A DNA stretch of 64,000 nucleotides from Saccharothrix deserti (GCF_009769385.1 NZ_VKAB01000017.1:62001-126000), one strand, 5' to 3'. Shown: positions 38,430-48,647, counted from the first letter of the stretch. Numbers and translations are program-made. The notes: generated by a model from the sequence alone, not told the origin.

Positions 38430-40664
38430 ATGGACCGCAAGCGCCTGCTTCGCAACCCGCTGCTGTGGATCGTGGCGGTGTTGCTGCTCTTTTACGCCTT
38501 CAACGTGCTCTTCGACGACAACCGGGGTTACACCCCGATCAAGACGTCCCAGGCACTGCAACAGATCCGGGACGGCCAGGTCAAGGAAGCCACGATTGAG
38601 GACAAGGAGCAGCTTCTCAAGCTCACCCTCAACGACGGGGTGACCGTCGAGGGCAGCAACCGCGTGCGCGCCCAGTTCCCGGCGAGCTCCACGGACGAGA
38701 TCTTCACCATCCTCGACCAGGCGGGCAACAAGCCGGTCGTGGAGACCAAGGTCACCCAGGACTCGTTCCTGATGCAGATGCTGCTGTACCTGGTCCCGCT
38801 GGGCCTGCTGCTGCTCCTGCTGATGTGGATGATGAACAACGCGCAGGGCGGCGGCAACCGCGTCCTCAACTTCGGCAAGTCCAAGGCCAAGCAGCTGTCG
38901 AAGGACATGCCCAAGACGACGTTCGCCGACGTCGCGGGCGCCGAAGAGGCCGTCGAAGAGCTCTACGAGATCAAGGACTTCCTGCAGAACCCGGGCCGCT
39001 ACCAGGCCCTGGGCGCGAAGATCCCGAAGGGCGTGCTGCTCTACGGCCCGCCCGGCACCGGCAAGACGCTGCTCGCGCGCGCCGTGGCCGGTGAGGCCGG
39101 TGTGCCGTTCTACTCGATCTCCGGCTCGGACTTCGTGGAGATGTTCGTCGGTGTCGGCGCCTCGCGCGTCCGCGACCTGTTCGAACAGGCCAAGCAGAAC
39201 GCGCCCTGCATCATCTTCGTCGACGAGATCGACGCGGTCGGCCGCCACCGCGGCGCCGGCATGGGCGGCGGTCACGACGAGCGCGAGCAGACGCTCAACC
39301 AGCTGCTGGTCGAGATGGACGGCTTCGACTCGCGCGGCGGGATCATCCTGATCGCGGCGACGAACCGGCCCGACATCCTCGACCCGGCGCTGCTGCGCCC
39401 CGGCCGGTTCGACCGGCAGATCCCGGTGTCCGCGCCGGACCTGAAGGGTCGCAAGCAGATCCTGCGCGTGCACGCCAAGGGCAAGCCGTTGGACGCGGAA
39501 GCCGACCTCGACGGCCTGGCCAAGCGCACCGTGGGCTTCTCCGGCGCCGACCTGGCCAACGTGGTCAACGAGGCCGCGCTGCTCACCGCGCGCAAGAACG
39601 GCACCGTCATCACCGGCGTCGAGCTGGAAGAGTCGGTGGACCGCGTGATCGGCGGTCCGGCCCGCAAGAGCCGGATCATCTCCGAGAAGGAGAAGAAGAT
39701 CACCGCGTACCACGAGGCCGGGCACGCCCTGGCCGCGTGGGCGATGCCGGACATCGACCCGGTCTACAAGGTCACGATCCTGGCCCGCGGCCGGACGGGT
39801 GGTCACACCCTGTCCGTGCCCGAGGAGGACAAGGACCTGATGACCAGGTCGGAGATGATCGCCCGGCTGGTGTTCGCGCTGGGTGGCCGCTCCGCCGAGG
39901 AGCTGGTCTTCCACGAGCCGACCACGGGCGCGTCGAACGACATCGAGCAGGCGACCAAGATCGCCCGCGCGATGGTCACCGAGTACGGCATGTCCGCCCG
40001 GCTCGGCGCGGTCAAGTACGGCCAGGAGCAGGGTGAGCCGTTCCTCGGGCGCGCCATGGGCCGGCAGGCCGACTACTCGCTGGAAGTCGCGCACGAGATC
40101 GACGAGGAAGTCCGCGAGCTGATCGAGGCCGCGCACACCGAGGCGTACGAGGTGCTGAACACGTACCGCGACGTGCTCGACGCGTTGACGCTGGAGCTGA
40201 TCGAGAAGGAGACCCTGCACCAGAAGGACCTGGAGCGGGTCTTCGCCGGCGTCGAGAAGCGGCCGCGGATCACCAAGTTCAACGAGTTCGGCAACCGCAC
40301 CCCGTCGGACAAGCCGCCGGTCAAGACCCCGGCGGAACTGGCCAGGGAGCGCGGCGAGCCGTGGCCGCCCGCGATCGAGGACACCCTCGACGCCGAGCCG
40401 GACGTCCCGGACGCGGTGCCGACGCCGTCGACGACGTCGCCGCCGCCGCAGAACGGCAGCAACGGCGTGCCGCCGCAGCCGTACCAGCAGCCGTACCAGC
40501 CGCAGCACCCGTCGTCCGGCCCGCCGAACTACGGCGCGCCGCCCGGGTGGACCCCGGCCACGGTGCCCGGCGGCGCCCCGCAGCCACCCCAGTGGCAGCC
40601 GGAGCCGACGGACGCGGAAGCGGGGAAGCGGTCCTTCGACACCGACCCGGACAACCGCACGTGA
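38430..40664 (+). CDS. ftsH: ATP-dependent zinc metalloprotease FtsH
   Basis: 744 residues. Two N-terminal spans bracket an extracytoplasmic domain (about 30-115). AAA domain: Walker A from G206 (GPPGTGKT), Walker B '[11 protein letters not shown]'. Zinc protease motif H428-E-A-G-H432. The C-terminus has a Pro/Gln-rich disordered tail of about 100 residues, typical of actinobacteria. Degrades misfolded membrane proteins. GTGA overlap with folE links it to folate genes. Confidence 0.97.
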   Translation: MDRKRLLRNPLLWIVAVLLLFYAFNVLFDDNRGYTPIKTSQALQQIRDGQVKEATIEDKEQLLKLTLNDGVTVEGSNRVRAQFPASSTDEIFTILDQAGNKPVVETKVTQDSFLMQMLLYLVPLGLLLLLLMWMMNNAQGGGNRVLNFGKSKAKQLSKDMPKTTFADVAGAEEAVEELYEIKDFLQNPGRYQALGAKIPKGVLLYGPPGTGKTLLARAVAGEAGVPFYSISGSDFVEMFVGVGASRVRDLFEQAKQNAPCIIFVDEIDAVGRHRGAGMGGGHDEREQTLNQLLVEMDGFDSRGGIILIAATNRPDILDPALLRPGRFDRQIPVSAPDLKGRKQILRVHAKGKPLDAEADLDGLAKRTVGFSGADLANVVNEAALLTARKNGTVITGVELEESVDRVIGGPARKSRIISEKEKKITAYHEAGHALAAWAMPDIDPVYKVTILARGRTGGHTLSVPEEDKDLMTRSEMIARLVFALGGRSAEELVFHEPTTGASNDIEQATKIARAMVTEYGMSARLGAVKYGQEQGEPFLGRAMGRQADYSLEVAHEIDEEVRELIEAAHTEAYEVLNTYRDVLDALTLELIEKETLHQKDLERVFAGVEKRPRITKFNEFGNRTPSDKPPVKTPAELARERGEPWPPAIEDTLDAEPDVPDAVPTPSTTSPPPQNGSNGVPPQPYQQPYQPQHPSSGPPNYGAPPGWTPATVPGGAPQPPQWQPEPTDAEAGKRSFDTDPDNRT

Positions 40665-41293
40665 CCGAGATCGACCAGACCGGCCTCTCCGGAAACGGGG
40701 GGGCCGGTCTCGCACGCCGACCCTTCGACCAGAAGCGCGCCGAGGAAGCGGTGCGTGAACTGCTGCTCGCGTGCGGTGAGGACCCGGAGCGCGAAGGGCT
40801 GCGCGACACGCCGTCGCGGGTGGCACGGGCGTACCGGGAGATGTTCGCCGGGCTCCACACCGACCCGGACAGCGTGCTGGCGAGGACGTTCGACGAGAGC
40901 CACGAGGAGTTGGTGCTGGTCACCGACATCCCGATGTTCTCGTTCTGCGAGCACCACCTGCTGCCGTTCCACGGCGTCGCGCACGTCGGGTACATCCCGA
41001 ACGAGCACGGCCGGGTGACCGGGCTGTCGAAGCTGGCCCGGCTGGTCGACCTGTACGCCAAGCGGCCGCAGGTGCAGGAGCGGCTGACGTCGCAGGTGGC
41101 GGACGCGCTGGTGCGGCGGCTCGAACCGCGCGGCGTGATCGTGGTGGTCGAGGCCGAGCACCTGTGCATGGGCATGCGCGGCGTGCGCAAGCCCGGCTCG
41201 CGGACCACGACGTCGGCGGTGCGCGGGCTGCTGCGCAGCTCGGCGTCGTCGCGGGCGGAGGCCATCGAGCTGATCAGGGGACGTCTGCGGTGA
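40661..41293 (+). CDS. folE: GTP cyclohydrolase I
   Basis: 210 residues. '[13 protein letters not shown]' supplies zinc ligands and '[12 protein letters not shown]' the second Cys; '[16 protein letters not shown]' is conserved. First enzyme of tetrahydrofolate synthesis. Start overlaps ftsH and stop overlaps folP, giving tight coupling. Confidence 0.97.
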   Translation: MTEIDQTGLSGNGGAGLARRPFDQKRAEEAVRELLLACGEDPEREGLRDTPSRVARAYREMFAGLHTDPDSVLARTFDESHEELVLVTDIPMFSFCEHHLLPFHGVAHVGYIPNEHGRVTGLSKLARLVDLYAKRPQVQERLTSQVADALVRRLEPRGVIVVVEAEHLCMGMRGVRKPGSRTTTSAVRGLLRSSASSRAEAIELIRGRLR

Positions 41294-42108
41294 GCGTCCC
41301 CAGGCCGGGGCACTGCGTGGTGATGGGCGTCCTGAACGTCACCCCGGACTCGTTCTCGGACGGCGGTCGGTACCTCGACCTGGACGACGCCGTCGCGCAC
41401 GGCGTGGCCATGTTCCGGCGCGGGGCCGACGTGGTGGACGTCGGCGGCGAGTCCACGCGTCCCGGCGCGTCGCGGGTGTCACCGTCGGTGGAGGCCGCGC
41501 GGGTGGCGCCGGTGATCCGCGCGCTGGTCGCGGAGGGCGTGCCGGTCAGCGTGGACACCACGCGGGCCGAGGTGGCCGAGGCCGCGCTGGACGCGGGCGC
41601 GTCGATCGTGAACGACGTGTCCGGCGGGTTGGCCGATCCCGCGATGGCGCCGCTGGTGGCGTCGGCGGGCGTGCCGTACGTGCTGATGCACTGGCGTGGG
41701 CACAGCAGGCAGATGGACCAGCTGGCCGTGTACGACGACGTGGTGCGCGACGTGCGCGACGAGCTGTGCCGCCAGGTGGACGCCGCCCTGGCCGCGGGCG
41801 TGGCGTCGGACGACATCATCCTCGACCCCGGTCTGGGGTTCGCCAAGAACGCCACGCACAACTGGCAGCTGCTGCACGGGCTGGATTCGCTGCTCGAGCT
41901 GGGGTTCCCGGTGCTGGTCGGGGCGTCCCGCAAGCGTTTCCTGGGCACGCTGCTCGGCGATCGGGCCCCCGATGGCAGGGAAGACGCGACTGCGGCAGTC
42001 TCCGCTCTGGCGGCGTTCACCGGCGCGTGGGGTGTGCGGGTGCACGACGTGGACCGATCCCTTGATGCGGTGGCTGTGGCACGGGCGTGGAGGCAGGGAC
42101 GTGGCTGA
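41290..42108 (+). CDS. folP: Dihydropteroate synthase
   Basis: 272 residues. TIM barrel signatures '[17 protein letters not shown]' and '[14 protein letters not shown]' are intact, with '[14 protein letters not shown]' following. Condenses pterin pyrophosphate with p-aminobenzoate. Start GTG overlaps folE by four bases, stop overlaps folB by eight. Confidence 0.97.
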   Translation: MSVPRPGHCVVMGVLNVTPDSFSDGGRYLDLDDAVAHGVAMFRRGADVVDVGGESTRPGASRVSPSVEAARVAPVIRALVAEGVPVSVDTTRAEVAEAALDAGASIVNDVSGGLADPAMAPLVASAGVPYVLMHWRGHSRQMDQLAVYDDVVRDVRDELCRQVDAALAAGVASDDIILDPGLGFAKNATHNWQLLHGLDSLLELGFPVLVGASRKRFLGTLLGDRAPDGREDATAAVSALAAFTGAWGVRVHDVDRSLDAVAVARAWRQGRG

Positions 42109-42463
42109 TCGGATTGCACTGCGGGGTCTGCGGGTGCGCGGGTTCCACGGTGTGTTCGAGCACGAGAAGCGGGACGGCCAGGACTTCCTGGTGGACATCA
42201 CGGCGTGGCTGGACCTCTCGCGGGCGGCGGCGACGGACGACCTGCGCGAGACGCTGCACTACGGGGAGCTGGCCGAGCGGGCGGCGGCGATCGTGGCCGG
42301 TGGGCCGTACGACCTGATCGAGACGGTGGCGGGCAAGGTCGCCGACGAGGTGATGACCGACCTGCGGGTGCGGGCGACCGAGGTGACGGTGCACAAGCCG
42401 TCCGCCCCCATCCCGTTGACGTTCAGCGATGTCTCGGTGACGATCCGGCGCACCCGTGACTAG
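42101..42463 (+). CDS. folB: Dihydroneopterin aldolase
   Basis: 120 residues. '[20 protein letters not shown]' and '[14 protein letters not shown]' match the family, including the catalytic Glu and Lys ('[10 protein letters not shown]'). Acts between FolE and FolK. Both ends overlap neighbours. Confidence 0.96.
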   Translation: MADRIALRGLRVRGFHGVFEHEKRDGQDFLVDITAWLDLSRAAATDDLRETLHYGELAERAAAIVAGGPYDLIETVAGKVADEVMTDLRVRATEVTVHKPSAPIPLTFSDVSVTIRRTRD

Positions 42464-42938
42464 GGCGGTGCTGTCGCTCGGCTCCAACATGGGCGACCGG
42501 CTGGGGTACCTGCGTCTCGCGGTGGAGGGGTTCGCCGACGTGCTGGTGGCGGCGTCTCCGGTGTACGAGACGGCGCCGTGGGGCGTGACCGACCAGGACG
42601 ACTTCCTCAACGCGGTGCTGATCGTGTCCGGTGACGTGGACGAGTGGGGCTGGCTGCGGCGCGGCCAGGCGTTGGAGCAGGCCGCCGGGCGCGTCCGCGA
42701 GCGGCGCTGGGGGCCGCGCACGCTGGACGTGGACGTGGTGGCGGTGGACGGCGTGCGGTCATCGGATCCGGAGCTGCTGCTGCCGCATCCGGGCGCGCAC
42801 GAGCGTGCCTCGGTACTGGTGCCGTGGCTGGACATCGAGCCGGACGCCGTCGTGCCCGGACATGGCCGCGTACGCGACTTGGTGACCGGTCTGGACCTGA
42901 GCGGGGTCACACGAAGGGCTGATCTCTCGCTGCTCTGA
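42456..42938 (+). CDS. folK: HPPK, 6-hydroxymethyl-dihydropterin pyrophosphokinase
   Basis: 160 residues. '[14 protein letters not shown]', '[19 protein letters not shown]' and '[13 protein letters not shown]' cover the substrate and Mg-ATP sites. Last gene of the folate operon, overlapping folB by 8 bp. Confidence 0.97.
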   Translation: MTRAVLSLGSNMGDRLGYLRLAVEGFADVLVAASPVYETAPWGVTDQDDFLNAVLIVSGDVDEWGWLRRGQALEQAAGRVRERRWGPRTLDVDVVAVDGVRSSDPELLLPHPGAHERASVLVPWLDIEPDAVVPGHGRVRDLVTGLDLSGVTRRADLSLL

Positions 42939-42954
42939 TCAACGCCGCCGACTT

Positions 42955-43060
42955 TCAACGCCGCGACCCGACGAGTGGGATGTGCTCTTCGCCGACAACG
43001 ACGCGGCCAAGGGCTGGGAGGAGTTGAGCAGACAAGCACCGGGCATCCCAAGGGGCCGAG
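42955..43060 (+). pseudogene. Truncated RelE/ParE-like toxin gene remnant
   Basis: One frame reads PDEWDVLFADNDAAKGW then EELSRQAPG before becoming unrelated Arg-rich sequence. This matches the N-terminal ~30 residues of actinobacterial RelE-like toxins of the 'WEV..-.A..GWE.L..QAPGNA' type. The rest of the toxin and any antitoxin are missing. Likely a dead fragment in the folK-DinB gap. Confidence 0.5.
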
Positions 43061-43114
43061 TAGCAGTGCGGCGGGTGCGTGGCGGGGCTAGCGTTGGGCG
43101 CGGAGGTGGCGCGG

Positions 43115-43774
43115 ATGAGCAACGCGGTCACTTACGACGCCGCGCGGCGGCGGATCATCAGCATGGTCACCGAAGGCGATCCCGACGCGGCGGTCGAGGC
43201 TTGTCCCGGGTGGACGGTGAAGGACGTGGTCGCGCACCTCGCCGGCGGGTTGGCGGATTTCACCGAGCGGCGGCTCGACGGGTACGAGGACGGTTCGTGG
43301 GGCGAGCGGCAGGTTCGTGACCGGCGTGATCGCAGCATGGGTGAGCTGTTGGTCGAGTGGGAGCGGAACTTCCAGATCGCCGAAGGGCTTTTCGACTCGC
43401 CGGTGGGCGCGGTGCTGATCGCGGAGATCATCTCGCACGAGCACGACATCCGGACGGCGCTGGGGCAGCCGGGGGAACGGGACAACGTTGCCGTGCGGGC
43501 GGCGTTGACGCGGCCGTTGCAGGAGTTGGACAAGCGGATGCGGGAACAGCACCTGCCCGCGTTGCGGATCACGTTGGAGCACGGCGACCGCGTGGTGGGC
43601 GAGGGAGACCCGGCGGGCGTGCTGCGCACGTCGTCGTTCGAGTTGTTGCGCGTGCTGGGCGGCCGGCGCAGCGACGACCAGGTGCGTTCGCTGGACTGGG
43701 ACACCGATCCCGGGCCGTGGCTGCCCGTGCTGCCCGTGTTGTTCGGCAGGCGCGAGACCGCCTTGGTCGAGTAG
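43115..43774 (+). CDS. Mycothiol-dependent maleylpyruvate-isomerase-family protein (DinB fold)
   Basis: 219 residues. 'ACPGWTVKDVVAHLAGGLADF' is the N-terminal helix with the metal-binding His, and 'IAEIISHEHDIRTALGQPG' gives the H-x3-H pair. Family members use mycothiol for isomerisation or transfer. GGAGG sits 8 nt before ATG. Mycothiol use supports an actinobacterial host. Exact substrate unknown. Confidence 0.85.
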   Translation: MSNAVTYDAARRRIISMVTEGDPDAAVEACPGWTVKDVVAHLAGGLADFTERRLDGYEDGSWGERQVRDRRDRSMGELLVEWERNFQIAEGLFDSPVGAVLIAEIISHEHDIRTALGQPGERDNVAVRAALTRPLQELDKRMREQHLPALRITLEHGDRVVGEGDPAGVLRTSSFELLRVLGGRRSDDQVRSLDWDTDPGPWLPVLPVLFGRRETALVE

Positions 43775-43791
43775 TCGGGGACGATGGTGGG

Positions 43792-44244
43792 GTGAGGTTC
43801 ACCAAACCCCGTGATCTGCTCGCCGTCGGACTCGTCGCGGGCCTGCTCGCGCACCTGCTCATCCGGCTCGCCTACGACACGCTGCCGCCGCTGCCGACGT
43901 TCGCCGGGTTCACCCTCCTCGTGATCGCGGCCGTCAACCTGTGGCTCGCGTTCTCGCTGCGAGCGCGCATCCTCCGCAAGCCCGGCGCGCGGCCGGTGGA
44001 GCCGTTGACCGCGGCGCGGGCGGTGGCGTTCGCCAAGGCGTCGTCGCTGCTCGGGGCGATCATGGTCGGCGCGTGGGCCGGTGTGCTCATCTACGTGCTG
44101 CCGGCGCGCGGCGAGTTCGAGGCGGCCGATCACGACGTGGTCAGCAGCATCGTCGGGATCGTCTGCGGGGCCGTGCTCATCGGCGCCGCGCTGTGGCTCG
44201 AACGCTGCTGCAAGACACCGGATGATCCGCATCTCGATCAATGA
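43792..44244 (+). CDS. DUF3180 membrane protein (Rv3605c type)
   Basis: 150 residues with four predicted spans (about 10-30, 36-55, 82-104, 118-140). Always near folK in actinobacteria; role unknown. No ribosome site before GTG 43792, so possibly leaderless. Confidence 0.85.
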   Translation: MRFTKPRDLLAVGLVAGLLAHLLIRLAYDTLPPLPTFAGFTLLVIAAVNLWLAFSLRARILRKPGARPVEPLTAARAVAFAKASSLLGAIMVGAWAGVLIYVLPARGEFEAADHDVVSSIVGIVCGAVLIGAALWLERCCKTPDDPHLDQ

Positions 44245-44294
44245 ATACCGACGCCGAGGTCTCAATCGGGTAACTGACCGGTACGGTAGACGCC

Positions 44295-46022
44295 ATGACC
44301 GGGCGAGGCGCGTCGGAAGATGACGAGCAGCAAGATCACGGTCGTGGCTCCGGACGGCTACTGCTGGTAGCGGCATTGGCGCTCGCACTCGGGGCCGCGG
44401 CGGTGCTCGTGCTGAGCGACAACGCCCGTTGGCTGCGGTTGGCCGTGGTGGCCGCGTTGTGGGCCGCGCTGGTCGGCGCGTTCCTCGCCGCCCGCTACCG
44501 CAAGCAGATCTCCGAGCGCGAGGACGAGGTGGCCGACCTCCAGTCGGTGTACGAACTGGAGCTGGAACGCGAGGTCGCCGCACGTCGCGAGTACGAGCTG
44601 GAGGTCGAGGCCGAGACCCGCAAGCGGGTGCAGGAAGAGGCGAAGGACGACCTGGAGGCGCTGCGCGGTGAGCTGCGCGCCCTGCGGGAGAACCTGGAAG
44701 CCCTCCTCGGTGGCGAGGTGTTGGTCGAACGGGTGGCGTTGCGCGCCGAGTCGACCCGGATGCGCGCCCTGTCCGACCAGTCCCGGCTGATGGCTGTGGG
44801 TGACAAGCGGATCATCAACGCCGGGCCCGCCGTGCCGGTCACGAAGAAGGCCCCGGACAAGCCGCAGGTGGACCGCACCGAGTTGATCGAGCGGGTCAAC
44901 GTGGACACCTCGCGCAAAGATCAGGTTCGGCGTCCCGAACCGACGCGCCCCGAGCCCGCGCGGCGTGAGCCGGCCCAGCCGGTGCGCCGGGAACCGGCCC
45001 GTGCCGCCGCCCAGCCCCGCCCGACGCCGCCCGTGGTGGTGCGGCGGGAGGCGCCGAAGGCGGATCCGACGGAGCGGGTGAGCCGGGACGTGGCGGCGCG
45101 GTTGGCGCCCCCTCCGGCTCCCTCCGGTCGACCGGCCGAGCCCGCCGAGCGGCAGCGGACGTCGGAGCCGTCGAAGACCGAGCACACCGTGCAGCGGCGC
45201 AGCCGGGTGGCCGAGCGGACCGAGATGATCAGCCGGGAGGCGTTGGCCGCGGAGGGCGCGGCGCGGCGGACGCCCGGTGGACGTCCCGAGTCGTCCGGTG
45301 AGCAGCGGGCCGTTCCGCGTGCCGAGTCGACCGGTGAGCAGCGGGCCGTGCCGGGCGAGATGCGTCGACCGTCGACCGCGCGGGTGGAGTTGACCGGCGA
45401 GCACCGGCCGGTGGACGTGCGTCGTCCTGCTGCGCGGGGTGACATGACCGGTGAACAGCGGTCTGTCGGGCGTGGTGAGCCGGTTGCCGAGCCGGTGCGT
45501 CGGCCTGCTGCCCGTGTCGACATGACTGGTGAGCACCGGCCGGTGGGTCGTCCTGACCCGATCAGCGAGCAGGTGCGCCGGCCGGCGGTGCGTGCGGATT
45601 TGACCGGCGAGCACCTCCCGGTGGCCCGGCAGGCGGAGCCCGCGCGACGTTCCGCTGAGGACGACGTGCGCCGATCACGTCGTGCGGTCGAGATGACCGG
45701 TGGTCACCGTCCGGTGGTCGACGAGCCGGTGCTCGGCGAGTCGGTCGGTGGACGTTCGGCCGATTCCGCGTCGGCCTCCGTGACGCCGTCCGAGGGGCGT
45801 CGTCGGGCGGCCGAGCCCGCCGCCGAGTCGGGTGGCGGTCGGCGTCGGGTCGAGGAGTCCTGGGACAGCTGGGAGGACAGCCCCAAGCCGTCCGGCAGGC
45901 GCAGCGCGCCCGAACCGGCCGAGCCCGCCGGCGCGCACGCGGACGGCAAGTCGGTCAGCGAACTGCTCGCCGCGTTCGGCGGTGCCGATTCGCCGCGCCG
46001 CCGTCGCCGCCGCGACGACTAG
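44295..46022 (+). CDS. Rv3604c-type membrane protein with coiled coil and TGEHRPV repeats
   Basis: 575 residues. Two adjacent spans (about 20-66), a coiled coil rich in Glu/Arg (about 70-150), then some 400 disordered residues. Within these the motif TGE(H/Q)RPV recurs at intervals of about 16-35 residues (about seven copies, encoded near 45280-45720), with linker RRPAAR. The short acidic/basic C-terminus ends RRRRRRDD. Probably DUF6779. The repeats may bind a partner or reflect DNA-level slippage. Function unknown. Confidence 0.75.
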   Translation: MTGRGASEDDEQQDHGRGSGRLLLVAALALALGAAAVLVLSDNARWLRLAVVAALWAALVGAFLAARYRKQISEREDEVADLQSVYELELEREVAARREYELEVEAETRKRVQEEAKDDLEALRGELRALRENLEALLGGEVLVERVALRAESTRMRALSDQSRLMAVGDKRIINAGPAVPVTKKAPDKPQVDRTELIERVNVDTSRKDQVRRPEPTRPEPARREPAQPVRREPARAAAQPRPTPPVVVRREAPKADPTERVSRDVAARLAPPPAPSGRPAEPAERQRTSEPSKTEHTVQRRSRVAERTEMISREALAAEGAARRTPGGRPESSGEQRAVPRAESTGEQRAVPGEMRRPSTARVELTGEHRPVDVRRPAARGDMTGEQRSVGRGEPVAEPVRRPAARVDMTGEHRPVGRPDPISEQVRRPAVRADLTGEHLPVARQAEPARRSAEDDVRRSRRAVEMTGGHRPVVDEPVLGESVGGRSADSASASVTPSEGRRRAAEPAAESGGGRRRVEESWDSWEDSPKPSGRRSAPEPAEPAGAHADGKSVSELLAAFGGADSPRRRRRRDD

Positions 46023-46027
46023 GCCCG

Positions 46028-47092
46028 CTACTTGTCGATATCGCCGACGACCACGGCGAACGACCCGAGCACCGCGGGCAGGTCCGCGACCCGGGTGCCA
46101 GGCAGCAGCGCGGACAGGGCCTGGACGTTGTTGAACGACGGCGTCCGCAGCTTCAACCGCCACGGGGTCTTCTCGCCACGCGACGCCAGGTGGACGCCCG
46201 AAGTGCCCAACGGCGCCTCGACCCACGTGTAGACCGAGCCTTCCGGCGCCTTGATCGCCTTGGGCAGCCGCAGGTTCACCGGGCCGGTCGGCAGCTGGTC
46301 CAGGCACTGGTGGGCGAGCGCGATGGACTGGCGGACCTCGTCCACCATGCAGCGGACGCGGGCGAGCGCGTCGCCCTCGGTCCGGACCACGGGCCGGACG
46401 TCCAGGTTCCGGTAGCCGGGGAGCGGGTCGTCGCGGCGCAGGTCGAAGTCCACTCCGGACGCTCGACCGATCGGCCCGGTGACGCCGAACGCGAGCGCGG
46501 CATCCCGTGCCAGCACACCGATCCCGGCCAAGCCCTCCGGCGGCTCACCGGGGTCCACAGTGGACATAACCTCGCGGACCCGGTCGGTCCAGCCGGCGGG
46601 GACGTCCTCGCGCAGGCCGCCGATCCGGTTGAACATGAAGTGGATCCGGCCGCCGGACGCCTCCTCCAGCACGGCTTGCACGGCGTCGCGGTTGCGGGCG
46701 CCGGTGAGCGGTTCGAGGAACACGAGGTGCGCCATGATCCGGTTGAGCTCGCACAGCAGGGCGCGCAGGGCTTGGGCGCGGGGCGGGACGTCCATGCCGG
46801 TCATCCGCTCGACGGCGAGGGCGACGGCCAGTTCGTTGCAGAAGGCGGCGAGCCAGTCGTGCCGGTTGGCGAGGGTGAGGACCTGCCGGTAGTCGCGGAC
46901 CTCGAACAACTTCTCCGCGCCCCGGTGCAGGTGCCCGACCAGGGGTTCGGCGGCGGTGATGACCTCGTCGTCGCGAACCGTCAGCCGCAACCGGTAGGCG
47001 CCGTGCGCCGACGGGTGCAGGGGGCCCAGATCGACCACCCGATCCACCCCGAGGTGCCGCGCCCCGGCGCCAACGCCAACGGTGATCTCCAC
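46028..47092 (-). CDS. Orphan complex I 49-kDa (NuoD)-like subunit lacking the quinone-site tyrosine
   Basis: 354 residues, about 50 shorter than Thermus Nqo4. The family signature 'HLHRGAEKLFE' (R57) and 'GPLHPSAHG' (H30) are present and the C-terminus 'VVVGDIDK' is complete. By eye-alignment to the bovine 49-kDa subunit, H30 equals the quinone-binding His59 and R57 equals Arg85, but the quinone Tyr108 (DRLDY) is Trp80 here (NRHDW). No other nuo genes are near. GTG 47092 start. The gene is on one strand with a DUF1203 gene and an NDUFAF7/MidA-type methyltransferase. Not M. tuberculosis-like; could belong to an NiFe-hydrogenase-like or partial complex. Confidence 0.8.
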   Translation of the reverse strand: MEITVGVGAGARHLGVDRVVDLGPLHPSAHGAYRLRLTVRDDEVITAAEPLVGHLHRGAEKLFEVRDYRQVLTLANRHDWLAAFCNELAVALAVERMTGMDVPPRAQALRALLCELNRIMAHLVFLEPLTGARNRDAVQAVLEEASGGRIHFMFNRIGGLREDVPAGWTDRVREVMSTVDPGEPPEGLAGIGVLARDAALAFGVTGPIGRASGVDFDLRRDDPLPGYRNLDVRPVVRTEGDALARVRCMVDEVRQSIALAHQCLDQLPTGPVNLRLPKAIKAPEGSVYTWVEAPLGTSGVHLASRGEKTPWRLKLRTPSFNNVQALSALLPGTRVADLPAVLGSFAVVVGDIDK

Positions 47093-47169
47093 CCGTTCAT
47101 GCTCGCACGCCCCCGTCCGACCCGCGGAAACCCGCCACCCGGCCGCCGGCCTCTGAATCGGGCGACGGC

Positions 47170-47616
47170 TCAATCGCGGGTGACGGCGAACAGGAAGCAG
47201 CCGTGGGAGACGCTTCGGACCTGGATTTCGGCTACCTCGGGATTGTCGAACAGCCTGGTCAGGGTTTCGGTGAGGACTTCCGGTCGGGCGATTTCGCCGT
47301 CGTGGATGCGGCCGTCGGCCGTGTAGGCGCGGAGGGTTCGGGGCGCGTGGCGGAAGGCTTCCGGGAACTCCGTCGTGCTCGCCGGGCCGTCGCACGGGTC
47401 GGCGTGGGCGAACACGGGGCCGAGTTCCTCGTACGGTCCGGTGCCCGCCGTGGGGGTGTGGCGGAAAAGGACCACCGGTTCGCCCGGCTCGGCTTTGCGC
47501 AGGCAGCAGCGCAGCGGTGCGCCGGGGGAGTCCGCGTGCAACTCGTGGTGTTCGTCCGTGCCCGCCAGCTTGCGGGCCCGCTCCAGGACGTCGGTGGGCA
47601 GCGCGTGGATCCTCAT
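47170..47616 (-). CDS. DUF1203 protein
   Basis: 148 residues. 'RIHALPTDVLERARKL', 'APLRCCLRKAEPGEPV', 'GPYEELGPVFAHADPC' and 'VRSVSHGCFLFAVTRD' are the family's conserved blocks, with paired cysteines. Function unknown. It sits between the NuoD-like and MidA-like genes, same strand. Confidence 0.85.
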   Translation of the reverse strand: MRIHALPTDVLERARKLAGTDEHHELHADSPGAPLRCCLRKAEPGEPVVLFRHTPTAGTGPYEELGPVFAHADPCDGPASTTEFPEAFRHAPRTLRAYTADGRIHDGEIARPEVLTETLTRLFDNPEVAEIQVRSVSHGCFLFAVTRD

Positions 47617-47690
47617 GCGCCTGATCGTGGTCGGGGAGGTGCGGCGCCGCCGGCGGTCTTCAGCCCTGGAGACAGGGGCCAAGGAGTTGA

Positions 47691-48647
47691 TCACGGCCGC
47701 CACGGGGGCAGCGGCGGCAGCAGGGACGACACGGGCACGCCCACGCCGTGCAGGAGCCACCCGAACGACCCCAGCCCGCCCTCCGCCCGCAACTCCGCGA
47801 TCCGAGACGCCCGCTCGGCCGACGCCAACCAATCAGCCGCACCCACCGAACCGCCCACACCGACCGAGCCTGCCGAGCCTGCCGAGCCTGCCGAGCCCAG
47901 CTTGCCCACCAGCCCCAACGCCGCCAGGGCGTCCCGTTGCGAGACCAGCACCCGATCACCCCCGGCCGCTGCCGCGCACGCGTCCAGCGCCACGTGCGCG
48001 GTCAGGTCGCAGGTCCCGTCGAACACCGGCTCCACCCGCCGACCGTCCCGGTAGGCCGCGAACGTCCCCGACGCGTACCGCCCGGCCACCCGATCGGCCA
48101 GCACGTGCCCGTAGTCCACCGCCAACGCCGCACCGCGCACCCGCGACACCGCGTCCGCCCACGCCGCATCCCTCGGCGCCCCTACCTCCGCCTTCTCCCC
48201 GTCCCCGACCGGCCACCACCGATCCAACCAAGGATGGGATAACGGGCCCGTAACCAACGGACACGGCACCGCGTCCAGCCATTCGTGCCCCACCAACAAC
48301 CCGCACACCGACGAAGGCAACGCCGAGGTCCACCGCACACCCGGCACCGTCCGGGCAGGCCCGACGTCCACCGCCGTCACCACCAACCGCGCCGCCAGCG
48401 ACCCGGACGCCAGCGACCGCACCGCCGCCGACAGCTCCCCGCCACCGGCCCCGACGTCCACGAAGTCCAGCCGCTCGGGACGTCCCAGCGCAAAATCCAC
48501 CCGATCGAGGAGCACGAGCAGCGCTTCGGCCAGCTCAGGCCCCACCAGGGGCGCGGTGCGGAAGTGGTCGGCGGGCACCGCCCCACGCGTGAAGAACCCC
48601 GACGGCCCGTACAGCGCCTCCCGCCACAGGGCTTCCGAGTCAACCAT
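47691..48647 (-). CDS. SAM-dependent methyltransferase, MidA/NDUFAF7 family
   Basis: 318 residues. N-terminal 'YGPSGFFTRGAVPADHFRTAP', SAM loop 'DFVDVGAGGGELS' and 'HEWLDAVP' (family E-x-L-D-A-x-P) identify the NDUFAF7/MidA group. Human NDUFAF7 dimethylates an arginine of NDUFS2, the NuoD homologue, which makes the nearby NuoD-like gene a natural substrate candidate. An internal Gly-Ser-Ala linker (encoded by 9-bp repeats at 47864-47897) interrupts the C-terminal half. Divergent from prsW with only 30 bp between. Confidence 0.85.
   Translation of the reverse strand: MVDSEALWREALYGPSGFFTRGAVPADHFRTAPLVGPELAEALLVLLDRVDFALGRPERLDFVDVGAGGGELSAAVRSLASGSLAARLVVTAVDVGPARTVPGVRWTSALPSSVCGLLVGHEWLDAVPCPLVTGPLSHPWLDRWWPVGDGEKAEVGAPRDAAWADAVSRVRGAALAVDYGHVLADRVAGRYASGTFAAYRDGRRVEPVFDGTCDLTAHVALDACAAAAGGDRVLVSQRDALAALGLVGKLGSAGSAGSAGSVGVGGSVGAADWLASAERASRIAELRAEGGLGSFGWLLHGVGVPVSSLLPPLPPWRP
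47864..47897. repeat. 9-bp tandem repeat inside the MidA-like gene
   Basis: CCGAGCCTG occurs three times in a row (from 47864, 47873, 47882) plus a partial fourth. It encodes a GSA repeat linker and keeps frame. Confidence 0.9.
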
